Positions 53,706 through 63,563 of a DNA stretch of 64,000 bases are shown one piece after another. Position 1 is the first letter of the stretch, and each line of letters begins with the position of its first letter. Where the stretch lies: contig NZ_JAKZKT010000018.1 of NCBI RefSeq assembly GCF_022808645.1, positions 24,170-88,169 on the forward strand. The letters are read 5' to 3'. The translations under genes and the position numbers were made by a program. Below the pieces are notes generated by a model. That model was not told where the DNA came from, did no database searches, and saw only the letters and a list, made by a program, of their open reading frames with translations. This DNA comes from Bacillus litorisediminis. GTDB taxonomy: Bacteria > Bacillota > Bacilli > Bacillales > JC228.

Positions 53706-55421
53706 TTATTTTAAAATATACTCCATTACATATGTTCCTGTATATTGTTCAATTGTATTTAACCACCCTTCGACGTCAACTGTGTACGTTCCCTCTGTGA
53801 CCGACGGAATGAAGGTTTCTTCTGTTGTAGATAAAGCATTACCCGATGACCCTACTAGAGCTCCCGATGCATCTCGGACATAGAGATCCAAATCGTTTGT
53901 TGGAGACAGCCATTCGATCTTTACTTGTAAACTAACCGGATTGCTTCCCAGTAAAATATCATAATAATCATGTGAAGCAGCCCCGGCCTCTGAAGCGCCT
54001 GCTCCAACCGTTCCCGTCCATGTATTTTCAACAAAATAGGTGTCATACGTTTTTCCAGTATTTTTATCCCTATATTTCCCCAGCTGTAAGGCAGTCTTTT
54101 CTGCCAATTTAACGGCTTCATAAGCATTGACATACCCGGCTCCTACTTCATGATAAGCATAGCCTTCCATTGGGTCGGCTGTATTTTCTAACAGATCTAA
54201 TACAACATCCGGGTGCAGGCCAGGCTTCGCTTCCAGCATAAGGGCTACAATCCCTGAAATATGCGGTGTTGCCATACTTGTACCACTAGCTGTTGTATAA
54301 TAAGGTAAATGTTCAGGTGCAATATAGGTCGCATCTGTAACAGATCCAAGTGAATTCATGACAAGCCCTGTAGAAGACTTGGTTGCCACAATATCAACTC
54401 CAGGGGCAGTAATGTCTGGATGAAGAAGATCATCTCCCGCTACCCCGCGAGACGAAAAATCAGCAAGCTGCTTATCCTTTGTACCGGCCGCAACTGAAAT
54501 GACCCAAGGTGCAGCAGAATAAGGATTGAGCGTATTATCATCGGGTCCTTCATTCCCCGCTGCAAATACAACAACCATCCCTGCGTCATGAGCGGCTTTG
54601 CTTGCGACGTTGATTGGATTATTCGCTGAGTATTCTCCTGTCGTTCCCCAGCTATTGCTTATAACTTTTATGCCATACTCTTCTTGGTGTTCTAATACGT
54701 AATTAAATCCTTCCAGCGCCCAAAGAATGTTGAGCCCTTCACCTGTTCCTAATCCAACCAGTTTAGCATCCGGAGCTATTCCTTTGTACAAGCCGTCACT
54801 AGCTGTTCCTAGCCCTGCTATGGTGCCTGCTACATGGGTTCCATGACCAGAAGAGGTATCCGTATTCGCTACATTTTCTAAATAAAGGGGACCATCTGAG
54901 AAAATTCCTTCTCCAACTAAGAATTTGACGTTCTGAACGACTTTCTCTCCAAGCGGTAAATCGGGATGTGTGGCATCGATTCCACTATCAATAACGGCGA
55001 CTGTTACTCCTCTTCCTGTATATCCTAAATCATTCCACACTCTCTCGGCTCCCACTAACTCTCGACTGTCACGAAGAAAATATTCAAGCTCTTTGTTGTA
55101 ATAGATTGATAGAGCACCAACGATGCTCGTATTTAATAATGCATATATTTCTAGCCTGGTTCCTTTTACCGCGACCATTGGTAATTGACTATACGTTTTA
55201 GTTTCTAGTCCAAGAAGCTGTAAAAGATTCACCTGGTCACTTGTAGGCATAGAATCATAGGTGACAACTGCCTCTACTAAAGCTTGGTCAGTCACTTGCT
55301 GCAATACATGTATTAATTCGGAATCAACCTCCAGCGCCAAGGCTTGTGCTTCTGGCTGTACGGTAAAAAACGTGCTGGCTACTAGCAATAAGGCAAATGC
55401 TGCAAAAATTAATTTTTTCAT
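53706..55421 (-). CDS. secreted subtilisin-like serine protease (S8)
   Basis: 571 residues. Signal peptide (residues 1-27, MKKLIFAAFALLLVASTFF...), an I9-like propeptide to about residue 120, then the catalytic domain with Asp145 (AVIDSGID), His193 (SSGHGTH) and Ser382 (GTSMATP), and Asn259-region SNSWGT. A C-terminal domain from about 465 (pre-peptidase-like, ending EGTYTVDVEGWLN) probably is cleaved or mediates sorting. Extracellular. No adjacent regulator is evident. Confidence 0.95.
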   Translation of the reverse strand: MKKLIFAAFALLLVASTFFTVQPEAQALALEVDSELIHVLQQVTDQALVEAVVTYDSMPTSDQVNLLQLLGLETKTYSQLPMVAVKGTRLEIYALLNTSIVGALSIYYNKELEYFLRDSRELVGAERVWNDLGYTGRGVTVAVIDSGIDATHPDLPLGEKVVQNVKFLVGEGIFSDGPLYLENVANTDTSSGHGTHVAGTIAGLGTASDGLYKGIAPDAKLVGLGTGEGLNILWALEGFNYVLEHQEEYGIKVISNSWGTTGEYSANNPINVASKAAHDAGMVVVFAAGNEGPDDNTLNPYSAAPWVISVAAGTKDKQLADFSSRGVAGDDLLHPDITAPGVDIVATKSSTGLVMNSLGSVTDATYIAPEHLPYYTTASGTSMATPHISGIVALMLEAKPGLHPDVVLDLLENTADPMEGYAYHEVGAGYVNAYEAVKLAEKTALQLGKYRDKNTGKTYDTYFVENTWTGTVGAGASEAGAASHDYYDILLGSNPVSLQVKIEWLSPTNDLDLYVRDASGALVGSSGNALSTTEETFIPSVTEGTYTVDVEGWLNTIEQYTGTYVMEYILK

Positions 55422-55610
55422 TCAGACCGCCCTTCCCATTTTTTTGAATTCTCAAAAATCTCTAGTAATCTCATTTTCTGCGAAGTCCGATATAAAAACA
55501 ATCAACTAGAAGCACTATTCTAGAGATACAACCATTGATGTAAAGGGTTAGTACTGAAGTAGTATATAATGAGAGTTGGAAAAAAGTGCATTCCAAATAC
55601 ATATAAAACT

Positions 55611-55640
55611 AGGCTTAGGAGCTTCGTCCTAAGCCTTTCT
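55611..55640. terminator. bidirectional terminator
   Basis: AGGCTTAGGA (55611-55620) pairs with TCCTAAGCCT (55626-55635), six-nt loop, T-rich after it. It can end the VOC gene on the minus strand. The 303-bp gap (55422-55724) also contains TATAAT at 55565 with a second small hairpin (TTGGAA-TTCCAA) between. Confidence 0.82.
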
Positions 55641-55724
55641 TTATTATTGGCATTCATTTACTGTGACTGGAACAATTTGCGATATAAGAAGAAAACAGAT
55701 CATTGACAAATCTTTAGTTTGCTA

Positions 55725-56141
55725 TTAAATCTCCCACTGTGGATTCCATACAATTTCCCATAAATGCCCGTCAGGGTCTTGAAAATAACCGGAGTAACCA
55801 CCCCAAAAAGTATCGTGGGCAGGAACTGTGATCGTAGCACCCGCCTTCCTTGCCTGTTCCAAGACCTGATCTACTTCTTTCTTACTTCTTACATTATGAC
55901 CAATTGTAAATTCAGTTGGACTGGATTCAGTCCGCTTCAGTTTTGTATCATGCGCGATATCTTTGCGATTCCATATAGCGAGTTTTAAGCCTGCTTGCAA
56001 GTCAAAAAAGGCAACGGCCCCGTGTTCAAATTCCTCGCCAACTATACCCTCCGTAGACAGCCCCAGCCCATCCCGATAGAAAAGTAATGACCTTTTCAAA
56101 TCATCAACACCTAATGTAATAACAGTAATCCTCGGTTCCAT
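55725..56141 (-). CDS. VOC-family (glyoxalase-like) protein
   Basis: 138 residues, two beta-alpha-beta-beta-beta modules. ITLGVDDLKRSLLFYRDGLGL at the front and YSGYFQDPDGHLWEIVWNP at the end, with the conserved metal-ligand Glu and His positions. Family members include glyoxalase I and fosfomycin-type enzymes; the function is open. Single gene. Confidence 0.92.
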   Translation of the reverse strand: MEPRITVITLGVDDLKRSLLFYRDGLGLSTEGIVGEEFEHGAVAFFDLQAGLKLAIWNRKDIAHDTKLKRTESSPTEFTIGHNVRSKKEVDQVLEQARKAGATITVPAHDTFWGGYSGYFQDPDGHLWEIVWNPQWEI

Positions 56142-56352
56142 ACCAGCTAATACCTCCTAAAAAGTTAAAGTATACTTCATCACTTATATTTCCAGATCTA
56201 AATATGGTAACTTATAACGATAATAATTTTACAGTCAAACAAATTGCTTATGTTTTTTAATCTAGTTTACTGTTATGGCTTGTAAAAACACATTGTATAA
56301 TTTCCAATATTTGAGTAATATCAAGCTATAAGGACTTGTAGGGGAATAAAAA

Positions 56353-57624
56353 ATGGAGTTAACAGTACACTTCTTTTTCAATCTATCTTTAATAATGATT
56401 TTACTATTTTTTGGTGTGTTATGGTTGGAAAAATTGAAAAGCTTGCGTTCGATTCAAATAACGGCCGTCATTGTATTTGTAGCAAGCCTCGTCATTTGTT
56501 TAATTTTTACATATCCGTTGCATGATAGTTTATTTTTAGATTTGCGCTTAATTCCTATCATTATCGGCGGACTGTATATGGGACTCGGTCCTCTCTTAGC
56601 AGCGATTGCTATTGTTCTTCGCGCCTTCTATGGAATTGACTCCGGATTTCTATTTCATGCATTTTTTTACTTAATCATTGCTCTCCTATTTTTCGAGCTT
56701 TCTCCTCGGTTCTTAAAAAAATCTTCCAAGAAACGAATTCTGCTTTCTGTTCTCATTACATTTCTGCTGAGCTTGCCTGAAGCCATTACTCTTTTATTGA
56801 TAGATATTTCTTATCCTATGCTTGATGTGTGGATTGCATATGCCATCATTCAACCGCTTGGTGTTGGAATGATAGCCTACTTTATCGAGGAAATAGACAA
56901 AAATATTCTCCTTCGGCAGCATGTCATTAAAACAAAACGCCTTGAAGCTGTCGAACAAATGGGAGCGGCGATCTCTCATGAAATACGAAACCCGCTTACA
57001 GCAGCAATCGGATTTGTCCAACTCCTGCAGGATCACACAATATCAGAAGAAAAACGGTCACAGTATCTTGCCATTTTAAAAAGTGAACTCCATTCAGCTG
57101 AAAGAGTCATCCAAGATTATTTAACATTCTCCAAACCACAAATCCATACTCAACAATCCTTTAACATCTATGACGAAATAAAACATGTAATTCATCTGTT
57201 GAAGCCCTCTGCCAATCGCAATTCGGTTCAAATTGTAGAAGAGCTCTCTAAGCATGGAACCATCAAAGGGGATCCGCAAAAGTTCCATCAATGCCTCGTT
57301 AACATTATGAAAAATGCAATCGAAGCAATGCCGAACGGCGGGATATTAAAAGTATCAACGGAAACCACAACAGCTGATGTGATAATCCGCATACAGGATA
57401 CAGGGTCTGGTATGACCCAAGAACAAATTGAGCGTTTGGGTGAGCCCTACTATTCTACTAAAGGAGATAAAGGGACTGGACTTGGACTAATGGTCGTCTA
57501 TAGCATTGTCAAAGCCATGAAAGGAACAATTATCGTAGAAAGTGAACTTGGTGTGGGGACAACTTTTAAGCTCATTTTTAGAATGTCCCCGCCAACATCA
57601 AAACTTGAAAAAGGTTTCCGGTAA
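56353..57624 (+). CDS. sporulation-type sensor histidine kinase (KinB-like)
   Basis: 423 residues. About six membrane segments fill residues 1-190 (5TM-LYT-type sensor), followed by HisKA (AISHEIRNPLTAAIGFVQLL) and HATPase (NIMKNAIEAMPNGG, DTGSGM, GTGLGLMVVY). The membrane layout and the catalytic core resemble B. subtilis KinB, one of the phosphorelay kinases feeding Spo0F. It has no adjacent regulator, as is usual for phosphorelay kinases. Target is inferred. Confidence 0.9.
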   Translation: MELTVHFFFNLSLIMILLFFGVLWLEKLKSLRSIQITAVIVFVASLVICLIFTYPLHDSLFLDLRLIPIIIGGLYMGLGPLLAAIAIVLRAFYGIDSGFLFHAFFYLIIALLFFELSPRFLKKSSKKRILLSVLITFLLSLPEAITLLLIDISYPMLDVWIAYAIIQPLGVGMIAYFIEEIDKNILLRQHVIKTKRLEAVEQMGAAISHEIRNPLTAAIGFVQLLQDHTISEEKRSQYLAILKSELHSAERVIQDYLTFSKPQIHTQQSFNIYDEIKHVIHLLKPSANRNSVQIVEELSKHGTIKGDPQKFHQCLVNIMKNAIEAMPNGGILKVSTETTTADVIIRIQDTGSGMTQEQIERLGEPYYSTKGDKGTGLGLMVVYSIVKAMKGTIIVESELGVGTTFKLIFRMSPPTSKLEKGFR

Positions 57625-57660
57625 TGCGGGATTGAGTCAAAAACCGCATGGTTCCTTTTT
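57624..57660 (+). terminator. terminator after the kinB-like gene
   Basis: ATGCGG (57624-57629) pairs with CCGCAT (57644-57649), then a T-rich run (GGTTCCTTTTTTG). Loop of 14 nt. Confidence 0.6.
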
Positions 57661-57690
57661 TGTACGTTCAAAATCTAGACTTAATGCAGG

Positions 57691-57878
57691 TTATATTCGG
57701 ACATAAGATCCGCTATTCCATAAAAACGACCATTATGATGATACGATAGGACATCCGCTCCGTTATTTTGCCAAAATCAACGAAAAATGGCTGTAATTTG
57801 CACAAGTAACGGAATCTATGTCCTATAATTTTTGAAAATCAACCCTTTTTCGTTCAATAATAACGGAACCAATGTCCT
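57691..57878. repeat. cluster of GGACAT/TCCGTTAT intergenic repeats
   Basis: Four copies: two as TCGGACATAAGATCCGCTATT (57698 region) and ATAGGACATCCGCTCCGTTATT-like (57746 region), two inverted as TAACGGAATCTATGTCCTAT (57807-57826) and ATAACGGAACCAATGTCCT (57860-57878). Same family as at 26337-26508. The stretch between 57661 and 57946 holds no other gene. Confidence 0.78.
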
Positions 57879-57946
57879 CAAAAAATGAGCACGTTTGCCC
57901 CCCTGCTAATTTTGCCATTAAACGGTTTTTTTACATTTACTATACA

Positions 57947-59008
57947 CTACTGAATCGGCATAAACGAAACTTTCCACACTCCGCTTTCATCTTTTACCAT
58001 TTGAAAACCCATTTCACCCTGATCTCCCATAAATAAAATATATCCTTGATTTTCACCAGTCTGAATAAATTCACCTTCATCAATATTTTTATATAGATTG
58101 ATAATCTCTGCTTTTTGAGCCTCAGTCAACGGTTCTTGAGAATACTCTAAATGTTCTTCTAAGCTCCACTGCACTCGTTCTGGTCTAGTTGTGTACAAAG
58201 CATATTCTGTCAAATAATCCTCATCTAACCCCGCTTGAATATATAGCTTGGCAATGCTAATAGGAGACAACCCTTTCAGATTTTCTATGTTTTGTTCTAG
58301 CCTGAACCGCTCATAGGCATTCCTTTCTTGCTCAGTCAGCGAAAATTCTTCAGACTGGTCATCCCATAAAATCGTTAGAGGTTCTTCTATTTTTAATTCC
58401 TCGTCATCTCCGACCCTCAAATAAAGATTTTTCACTTGTTGAAGCTCTCCGAGTTGATACGAAAAGATAACCTCAAACCTATCTTTATTTACGTCAGGCT
58501 GAATACTTATAAGTTCAATCGTGGCAGACTCTATGTTTTCGTATTGCTTTAGAACCTGATCAATCATTTCATTGTCAGACTGATAAAGTATATTTTTCAA
58601 GACTTCTGGTTTGTTATGAATAACTGCATCTAGATATAAAATCAGTTTCTTTGCTTGCTCAGGCATGCCCGTAACCTTTGCAACTCCCAGATATAGTTCC
58701 TTGTATGCAGAATTTGAGTCGAGTAAATTCTGAATACCTGTTTCTGAAGGAAGTGTGGTATCAGGTGTCTCAGGAGTCGCTTGTTGCATGTTTCCTAAGT
58801 AATGTAAAGAAAGAACCAATAAAATAGCCACAACTGCATTCATTGATACAACTACCCGAAAAGGAATATATGACCGCTTTTGAAGAGTACGTTCTCCTTT
58901 ACCCAAACGATGTCGCAAATCATCAACAAACTGAGGGTCAGGTTCTATGCCGGGACGGTTACGGAGACTTAGTAGCAATTCTTCCTCTACTCTATTGTTT
59001 CCTTTCAT
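57947..59008 (-). CDS. membrane anti-sigma factor-like protein
   Basis: 353 residues from ATG 59008, preceded by GGGAAAG. A cytoplasmic N-terminal region (about 45 residues) carries the sigma-binding part by inference, a single membrane segment lies at about 48-68, and the extracellular part of about 280 residues has no recognised domain. It overlaps the sigma gene by 17 bp, the usual sign of a sigma/anti-sigma pair. What it senses is unknown. Confidence 0.8.
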   Translation of the reverse strand: MKGNNRVEEELLLSLRNRPGIEPDPQFVDDLRHRLGKGERTLQKRSYIPFRVVVSMNAVVAILLVLSLHYLGNMQQATPETPDTTLPSETGIQNLLDSNSAYKELYLGVAKVTGMPEQAKKLILYLDAVIHNKPEVLKNILYQSDNEMIDQVLKQYENIESATIELISIQPDVNKDRFEVIFSYQLGELQQVKNLYLRVGDDEELKIEEPLTILWDDQSEEFSLTEQERNAYERFRLEQNIENLKGLSPISIAKLYIQAGLDEDYLTEYALYTTRPERVQWSLEEHLEYSQEPLTEAQKAEIINLYKNIDEGEFIQTGENQGYILFMGDQGEMGFQMVKDESGVWKVSFMPIQ

Positions 59009-59528
59009 TGATTCTTTCCCACCCTTCTTCCAGAGGACCAACTTCTCTTTTTAAATAGGTTTTGGCACGATGGTAATTCAATCGGACTTTCTCCTCGGAT
59101 ATTCCTAAAATTTCAGCTGTTTCTTCTGTAGAATACTCTTTAATTCCTCTTAAAATTAAAATACTGCGGTATTGTGGTTTTAATTTTAAAAGGGCTTTTT
59201 GTATAAATTCCCATGAATCCTGCCCTACCATCCTATCCTCAGGAGAGGGAGCATTTGATTGTTCTTCTTTAAAAAAAGAAGGAAGAAACGAAATCCTTCT
59301 CATTTTTCTTTTGTAATCTATCGCTGTGTTCTTTGCAATAGTTAGAATCCAAACTTTTGCTTTCTCTATACTTTTTAAAGAGTTTATATTCCTCATCGCC
59401 TTTATAAAAGTTTCCTGAGTGATGTCTTCCGCTTCATGTTTATTGTTGGTATAGTAGATACAAAAATGATAAACGTCTTTATAGTACAGATTATATATTT
59501 CTTCTATATCTAAATCCTTTTGACTCAC
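58992..59528 (-). CDS. ECF-type RNA polymerase sigma factor
   Basis: 178 residues, sigma-70 region 2 (YNLYYKDVYHFCIYYTNNKHEAEDITQETF) and region 4 (LKPQYRSILILRGIKEYSTEETAEILGISEEKVR). Start is GTG at 59528 with AGGGGGAG before it. Cotranscribed with the membrane anti-sigma that follows. Promoter specificity cannot be guessed. Confidence 0.93.
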   Translation of the reverse strand: MSQKDLDIEEIYNLYYKDVYHFCIYYTNNKHEAEDITQETFIKAMRNINSLKSIEKAKVWILTIAKNTAIDYKRKMRRISFLPSFFKEEQSNAPSPEDRMVGQDSWEFIQKALLKLKPQYRSILILRGIKEYSTEETAEILGISEEKVRLNYHRAKTYLKREVGPLEEGWERINERKQ

Positions 59529-59630
59529 CTATCACTCCCCCTTTTCAACAATTAGACGATTTCAAGTTTGATTTATTGCAAATTTTTTTATTATACGGAA
59601 TCAATTTTAAATTGTAACAGAGCTCAAAAA

Positions 59631-59658
59631 TAAAAAACTCAAGCATTTATAGCTTGAG
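59631..59658 (-). terminator. terminator of the PAS kinase gene
   Basis: CTCAAGC (59638-59644) pairs with GCTTGAG (59652-59658). On the minus strand it is followed by TTTTTTATTTTT. Confidence 0.83.
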
Positions 59659-59694
59659 CAAGTGTAAATGATCTTACTTTTCTACATCCTCTAT

Positions 59695-61122
59695 TTAAAC
59701 CACCTTAGGGAGTTGAATCGTAACGGTAGTCCCCTCATTTACTTTACTTTCAATTTGGAGAGATCCATTATGGTTTTTAATGATTCGATTACAAATCATC
59801 AGTCCCAAACCCGTTCCTTTTTCTTTTGTACTATAAAAGGGTTCACCAAGCTTTGGCAGTCTATCTTCGGGTATGCCTACCCCTTGATCTTTGAATTGGA
59901 TTTGAACGAAATCGTCCTTAACATTTGCATTTATTATGATTTTTCCTCCGTTTGGCATAGCCTCGGTTGAATTTTTTATCAGATTAATAAAGACCTGCTT
60001 TAATTGATCAGCTTCACCTTCAACATATTGTTGACTAAAGTTAATATTGGTAATGAATTCACAGTCAGAAAGGATGGCATGTGAGTGAAAGAGCTTTATA
60101 GAACTCTCAATAATCTCCCGGATATCCACCTTTTGAATAAATTCCACCTGAGGTTTTGCTAAAACTAATAAATCAGTAATGATTGTTTCAATTCTTTCTA
60201 ATTCACTTAATACTACGCTAAGATATTCATCTGTATAATGTTCTTTTACCAATTGGGTGAATCCTTTAATAGCTGTTAGCGGATTACGGATTTCATGAGC
60301 AATCCCTGCAGCTAATTGGCCGACTACTGACAGCTTTTCTGCCTGCTGTAATTTTTCTTCAATCTTTTTCCGCTCTGTTATGTCTCGGATAATAACTTGG
60401 TATGTTTTTTTCTCCTTGTACATAGTTGGGATAAATTTTAGTTCCACCTGCTTGGTCTGATGATCCTGACGTACAATCGTAGCCTCGTTCAATGAGGCAG
60501 AGAGGTTTAATAAACTCCTTTTCATACAGTCTTGAATTCGATTTCTTTCTTTCTCATGGAACGAATCTATAAATGATTTTCCAATGATATCCTCACTGCG
60601 GATTGTACCAAATAACCGTTTGCCTGCATCATTAATATATAGCCAAATTCCACTTAATGTAATAATACCCACTGTATATTGTAAATTATCTACCAAAAGC
60701 TGATATTTCTCCTGGTTAGCCTTTAGTTCTTGTTCCAACACCTTTTGTTCTGTCACATCACGAGAAATACAAAAGAGTTCCTCTGAATCAATAAGAAGAA
60801 AGGTCGATTCAAGCCAAATATAATCCCCTTCTTTTCTCAGGATCCGAAAAGATAAACGATCCTTATCAACGATATGTTTGGTAATCGCCTTAAAGCTATC
60901 CTCTACTAATGGCCGGTCATGAGGATGGCAATAATCCAGTATACTCTTTCCCAATAACTCATTTGTTTCATAACCCAGCAAACTGAGGGAAGCTGGAGAT
61001 ATATATGTAATGACTCCGCTTTGGGTAAAGTGAGAAATAAGTTCACCCGATCTATTAATAAGAGCGTGATAACCATTGATTTGTTTGATTAGATCCTTTG
61101 TTTGATCCTCTTTTGGCATCAT
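59695..61122 (-). CDS. PAS-domain sensor histidine kinase (phosphorelay type)
   Basis: 475 residues, soluble. Two PAS domains (about 15-130 and 135-255; HPHDRPLVEDS and SIDSFHEKERNRI turns), then HisKA (GIAHEIRNPLTAIKGFTQLV) and HATPase (NSTEAMPNGG, DQGVGIPEDRL, GTGLGLMICN). The catalytic half is close to KinA/KinE-type sporulation kinases and to the KinB-like gene at 56353. No partner regulator. Start ATG 61122 or 61119, with AAAGGAAG before it. Confidence 0.92.
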   Translation of the reverse strand: MMPKEDQTKDLIKQINGYHALINRSGELISHFTQSGVITYISPASLSLLGYETNELLGKSILDYCHPHDRPLVEDSFKAITKHIVDKDRLSFRILRKEGDYIWLESTFLLIDSEELFCISRDVTEQKVLEQELKANQEKYQLLVDNLQYTVGIITLSGIWLYINDAGKRLFGTIRSEDIIGKSFIDSFHEKERNRIQDCMKRSLLNLSASLNEATIVRQDHQTKQVELKFIPTMYKEKKTYQVIIRDITERKKIEEKLQQAEKLSVVGQLAAGIAHEIRNPLTAIKGFTQLVKEHYTDEYLSVVLSELERIETIITDLLVLAKPQVEFIQKVDIREIIESSIKLFHSHAILSDCEFITNINFSQQYVEGEADQLKQVFINLIKNSTEAMPNGGKIIINANVKDDFVQIQFKDQGVGIPEDRLPKLGEPFYSTKEKGTGLGLMICNRIIKNHNGSLQIESKVNEGTTVTIQLPKVV

Positions 61123-61329
61123 TATCTTCCTTTATTTCAAATATCTAATTTTAGTTTAAAATAAATTATTGCTAGCAGGAAACGGTTACACTTCTACCAA
61201 GATGTTCCATCCCAGTTTGGATACAAATGAATGGTTTTCCCCTTATGAAAAATGTACTATTTTTTGTTGAAAATAGGAATATATTTCACAGCTTTTCTTT
61301 TACCTCTTTTTTTGAAATTTCCCTATCAA

Positions 61330-62187
61330 TTACATTAAAAAACTGAGCAATGGTTCGATTTTTGCCTTTTTCCTCTTCGGATAGATAATATAGGCAGGCC
61401 TTTTGGGTATTGGGTGGATAGGAGTAAAAGGAAGCTTTTTTAATTGTTTGTTACGGACATGTTCTTTTGCAATATACTCAGGTAAAAATCCAATTCCCTC
61501 CCCGGAAAGAATCATTTTTACAAACAAAGAGGAATTATCTACCTGAAGAGCATAGATGATATCACCAAGGGATTTCATATACCATTCAGTAAAAGGAGAC
61601 CCCCAGTTCATGTGAATATAGGGGAGATTATTAAAATCGTCTGCTAAGATTGGTTCTTTATTTACTGTAAACGTCTGGTGGGCAAATAAATGAATGGTAT
61701 CTTCAAAGAAAGGTATTACCTCAATTTCATGGTGATGAGGCGGAATATAAACAACCCCGATATCTATAAAACCATCCATCATTTTCTGAACGATGTCATT
61801 TGAATGGCCCGTAATGGTACGTAATGCAATCTTAGGCTGTTCCTTTCGGAAGGACGTAATAATGGGCGGAAATACATGTTCCCAAAGTGACTGAAGACTG
61901 CCAAAAACAATCGATCCCTCAAATAACCCCTCAGATCGAACGATTCTTTCCCCTTCATTCATTAATTCTTGAATCCTTTGGGCGAAGGGAAGAAATTTCA
62001 AGCCTGCAGGTGTTAATTCAACCATCCTGTTGTTCCGTTCAAATAATCTCTTACTCATTCTTTCTTCTAGTAACTTAATTCTGGTTGTCACGGTTGACTG
62101 GGCAACATGCAGCAACTCAGCGGCTTTTGTGAAATTTTTAGTTTGGCAGACTGCTAGAAATGCCTCTATTTGTTCCGATTCCATCAT
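61330..62187 (-). CDS. LysR family transcriptional regulator
   Basis: 285 residues from ATG 62187 (or 62184), preceded by GGGAG. N-terminal HTH (MESEQIEAFLAVCQTKNFTKAAELLHVAQSTVTTRIKLLEERM), then the ligand-binding domain. Divergent from an MFS transporter, its probable target. An AT-rich near-palindrome (62212-62230) lies between the two starts. Confidence 0.93.
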   Translation of the reverse strand: MMESEQIEAFLAVCQTKNFTKAAELLHVAQSTVTTRIKLLEERMSKRLFERNNRMVELTPAGLKFLPFAQRIQELMNEGERIVRSEGLFEGSIVFGSLQSLWEHVFPPIITSFRKEQPKIALRTITGHSNDIVQKMMDGFIDIGVVYIPPHHHEIEVIPFFEDTIHLFAHQTFTVNKEPILADDFNNLPYIHMNWGSPFTEWYMKSLGDIIYALQVDNSSLFVKMILSGEGIGFLPEYIAKEHVRNKQLKKLPFTPIHPIPKRPAYIIYPKRKKAKIEPLLSFLM

Positions 62188-62211
62188 ATATGCTCCCATA
62201 ATCAAAAATAT

Positions 62212-62230
62212 TGATAATAATCATTATAAT
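62212..62230. promoter_or_regulatory. Fur-like box between lysR-type and MFS genes
   Basis: Minus-strand TATAATGATTATTATCAAT agrees with the 19-bp Fur consensus at 14 positions. It might equally be a LysR site. Confidence 0.4.
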
Positions 62231-62286
62231 TATTCGTTATACAAATAACAAATCATCTACTACGATGAAGGGGGAGGAGGGAAATC

Positions 62287-63486
62287 ATGAAACGACAGAA
62301 ACTTCCAAAGGGCGTTGCCTTACTCTTTGTCAACTCACTATTCATGTCGATAGGATTCTATGCGTTAATTCCATATCTAGCTTATTATATCACGGAGAAT
62401 CTGCTGCTAACCCCTTTCATTGCTGGATTGGTACTAATGGTACGCCAATTCAGTCAGCAAGGAACCACCTTCTTATCTGGAATTATTGGAGATAAAGTTG
62501 GTTACAAAATCATAATTTCATTAGGTCTTTTAATACGGGGAATGGGCTTTTTCTTATTTGCGATATTTACTTCAATCCCAGGTTTGTTAACGGCCGCTAT
62601 CGTTTCCGGACTTGGCGGTTCCCTATTTGAACCTGCAAGCAAAGCGGCTTTATCGGAATTAACACCTCTTAATGACAGAAAACGGGTGTTTTCAATTGAT
62701 AAGATTATAAAAAATATTGGAATGGTAGGTGCAGCTATAGTAGGGGGTATCATGATTCAATTTCCGTTTTACTATTTATGCCTGATTAGCGGAGGGCTTT
62801 TTATAGCAGGAGGTTTCTTAACTTATTTTCTTTTGCCGGATGTAACGATTAAGACTAGGAACCTTTCAATTAGCCAAATGTTCTGGACTGTCATCAAGGA
62901 CCGATACTTTATCCTCTTTACCTGTTTTATGACAGGCTACTGGTTTATGTTTATTCAGCTTTATTTAACGATACCCATTTATGCAGAAGAGCTTACCGGC
63001 ACTCCAGAAATCGTATCTGTTTTGTATTTCACTTTTGCCGCTTTCATTATTTTTATTCAATATCCCGTTCAATCCATTATTAAGAACAATCATATGGCAG
63101 TCTGTTCTGGAATGATGTTAATGGGTGCCGGATTATTGACGATTGGCGTAACAGCTAATATCGCCATCTTTTTTATTGGTTTTCTTCTTTTTGCCCTCGG
63201 GGTAATGGTAGCTGAACCTGCTATCTATGATTTGACTGCCTATTTGTCTCGTGAGGGAATGGCTTCTAGCTATTTTGGATTTTTTTATTTCTCCATGGCA
63301 ATTGGCGGAGGACTAAGTCAGGGGATTGGGGGATGGCTATTGCAGACCGGAGAAGCCATGGGACTGCCAGCTTTGCTGTGGTATATTTGCGGGTTGGTGT
63401 CGCTCCTATCAGCTTGTGGATTATATTTTCTTTTTAAACACTACAGAAATCCGCATGTTGGTAAAGCGAAGATTCACAGCGCCTGA
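62287..63486 (+). CDS. MFS transporter
   Basis: 399 residues, about twelve membrane segments. MFS features: SIGFYALIPYLAYYI, GIIGDKVGYKIIISLG (motif A), and a C-terminal half with GMMLMGAGLLTIGV. Strong site GGGGGAGGAGGG before ATG 62287. Probably a drug or metabolite exporter (MdtH/YmfD-like); controlled by the divergent LysR protein by inference. A Fur-like site hints at siderophore export but is weak. Confidence 0.9.
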   Translation: MKRQKLPKGVALLFVNSLFMSIGFYALIPYLAYYITENLLLTPFIAGLVLMVRQFSQQGTTFLSGIIGDKVGYKIIISLGLLIRGMGFFLFAIFTSIPGLLTAAIVSGLGGSLFEPASKAALSELTPLNDRKRVFSIDKIIKNIGMVGAAIVGGIMIQFPFYYLCLISGGLFIAGGFLTYFLLPDVTIKTRNLSISQMFWTVIKDRYFILFTCFMTGYWFMFIQLYLTIPIYAEELTGTPEIVSVLYFTFAAFIIFIQYPVQSIIKNNHMAVCSGMMLMGAGLLTIGVTANIAIFFIGFLLFALGVMVAEPAIYDLTAYLSREGMASSYFGFFYFSMAIGGGLSQGIGGWLLQTGEAMGLPALLWYICGLVSLLSACGLYFLFKHYRNPHVGKAKIHSA

Positions 63487-63563
63487 TAATAAGCTAGTGC
63501 TAGCGGGTAGGCTCTACCAGGAGCAGAAAGCGGATCGTGGTTGAGTTAAAAGTGAAATCAATC

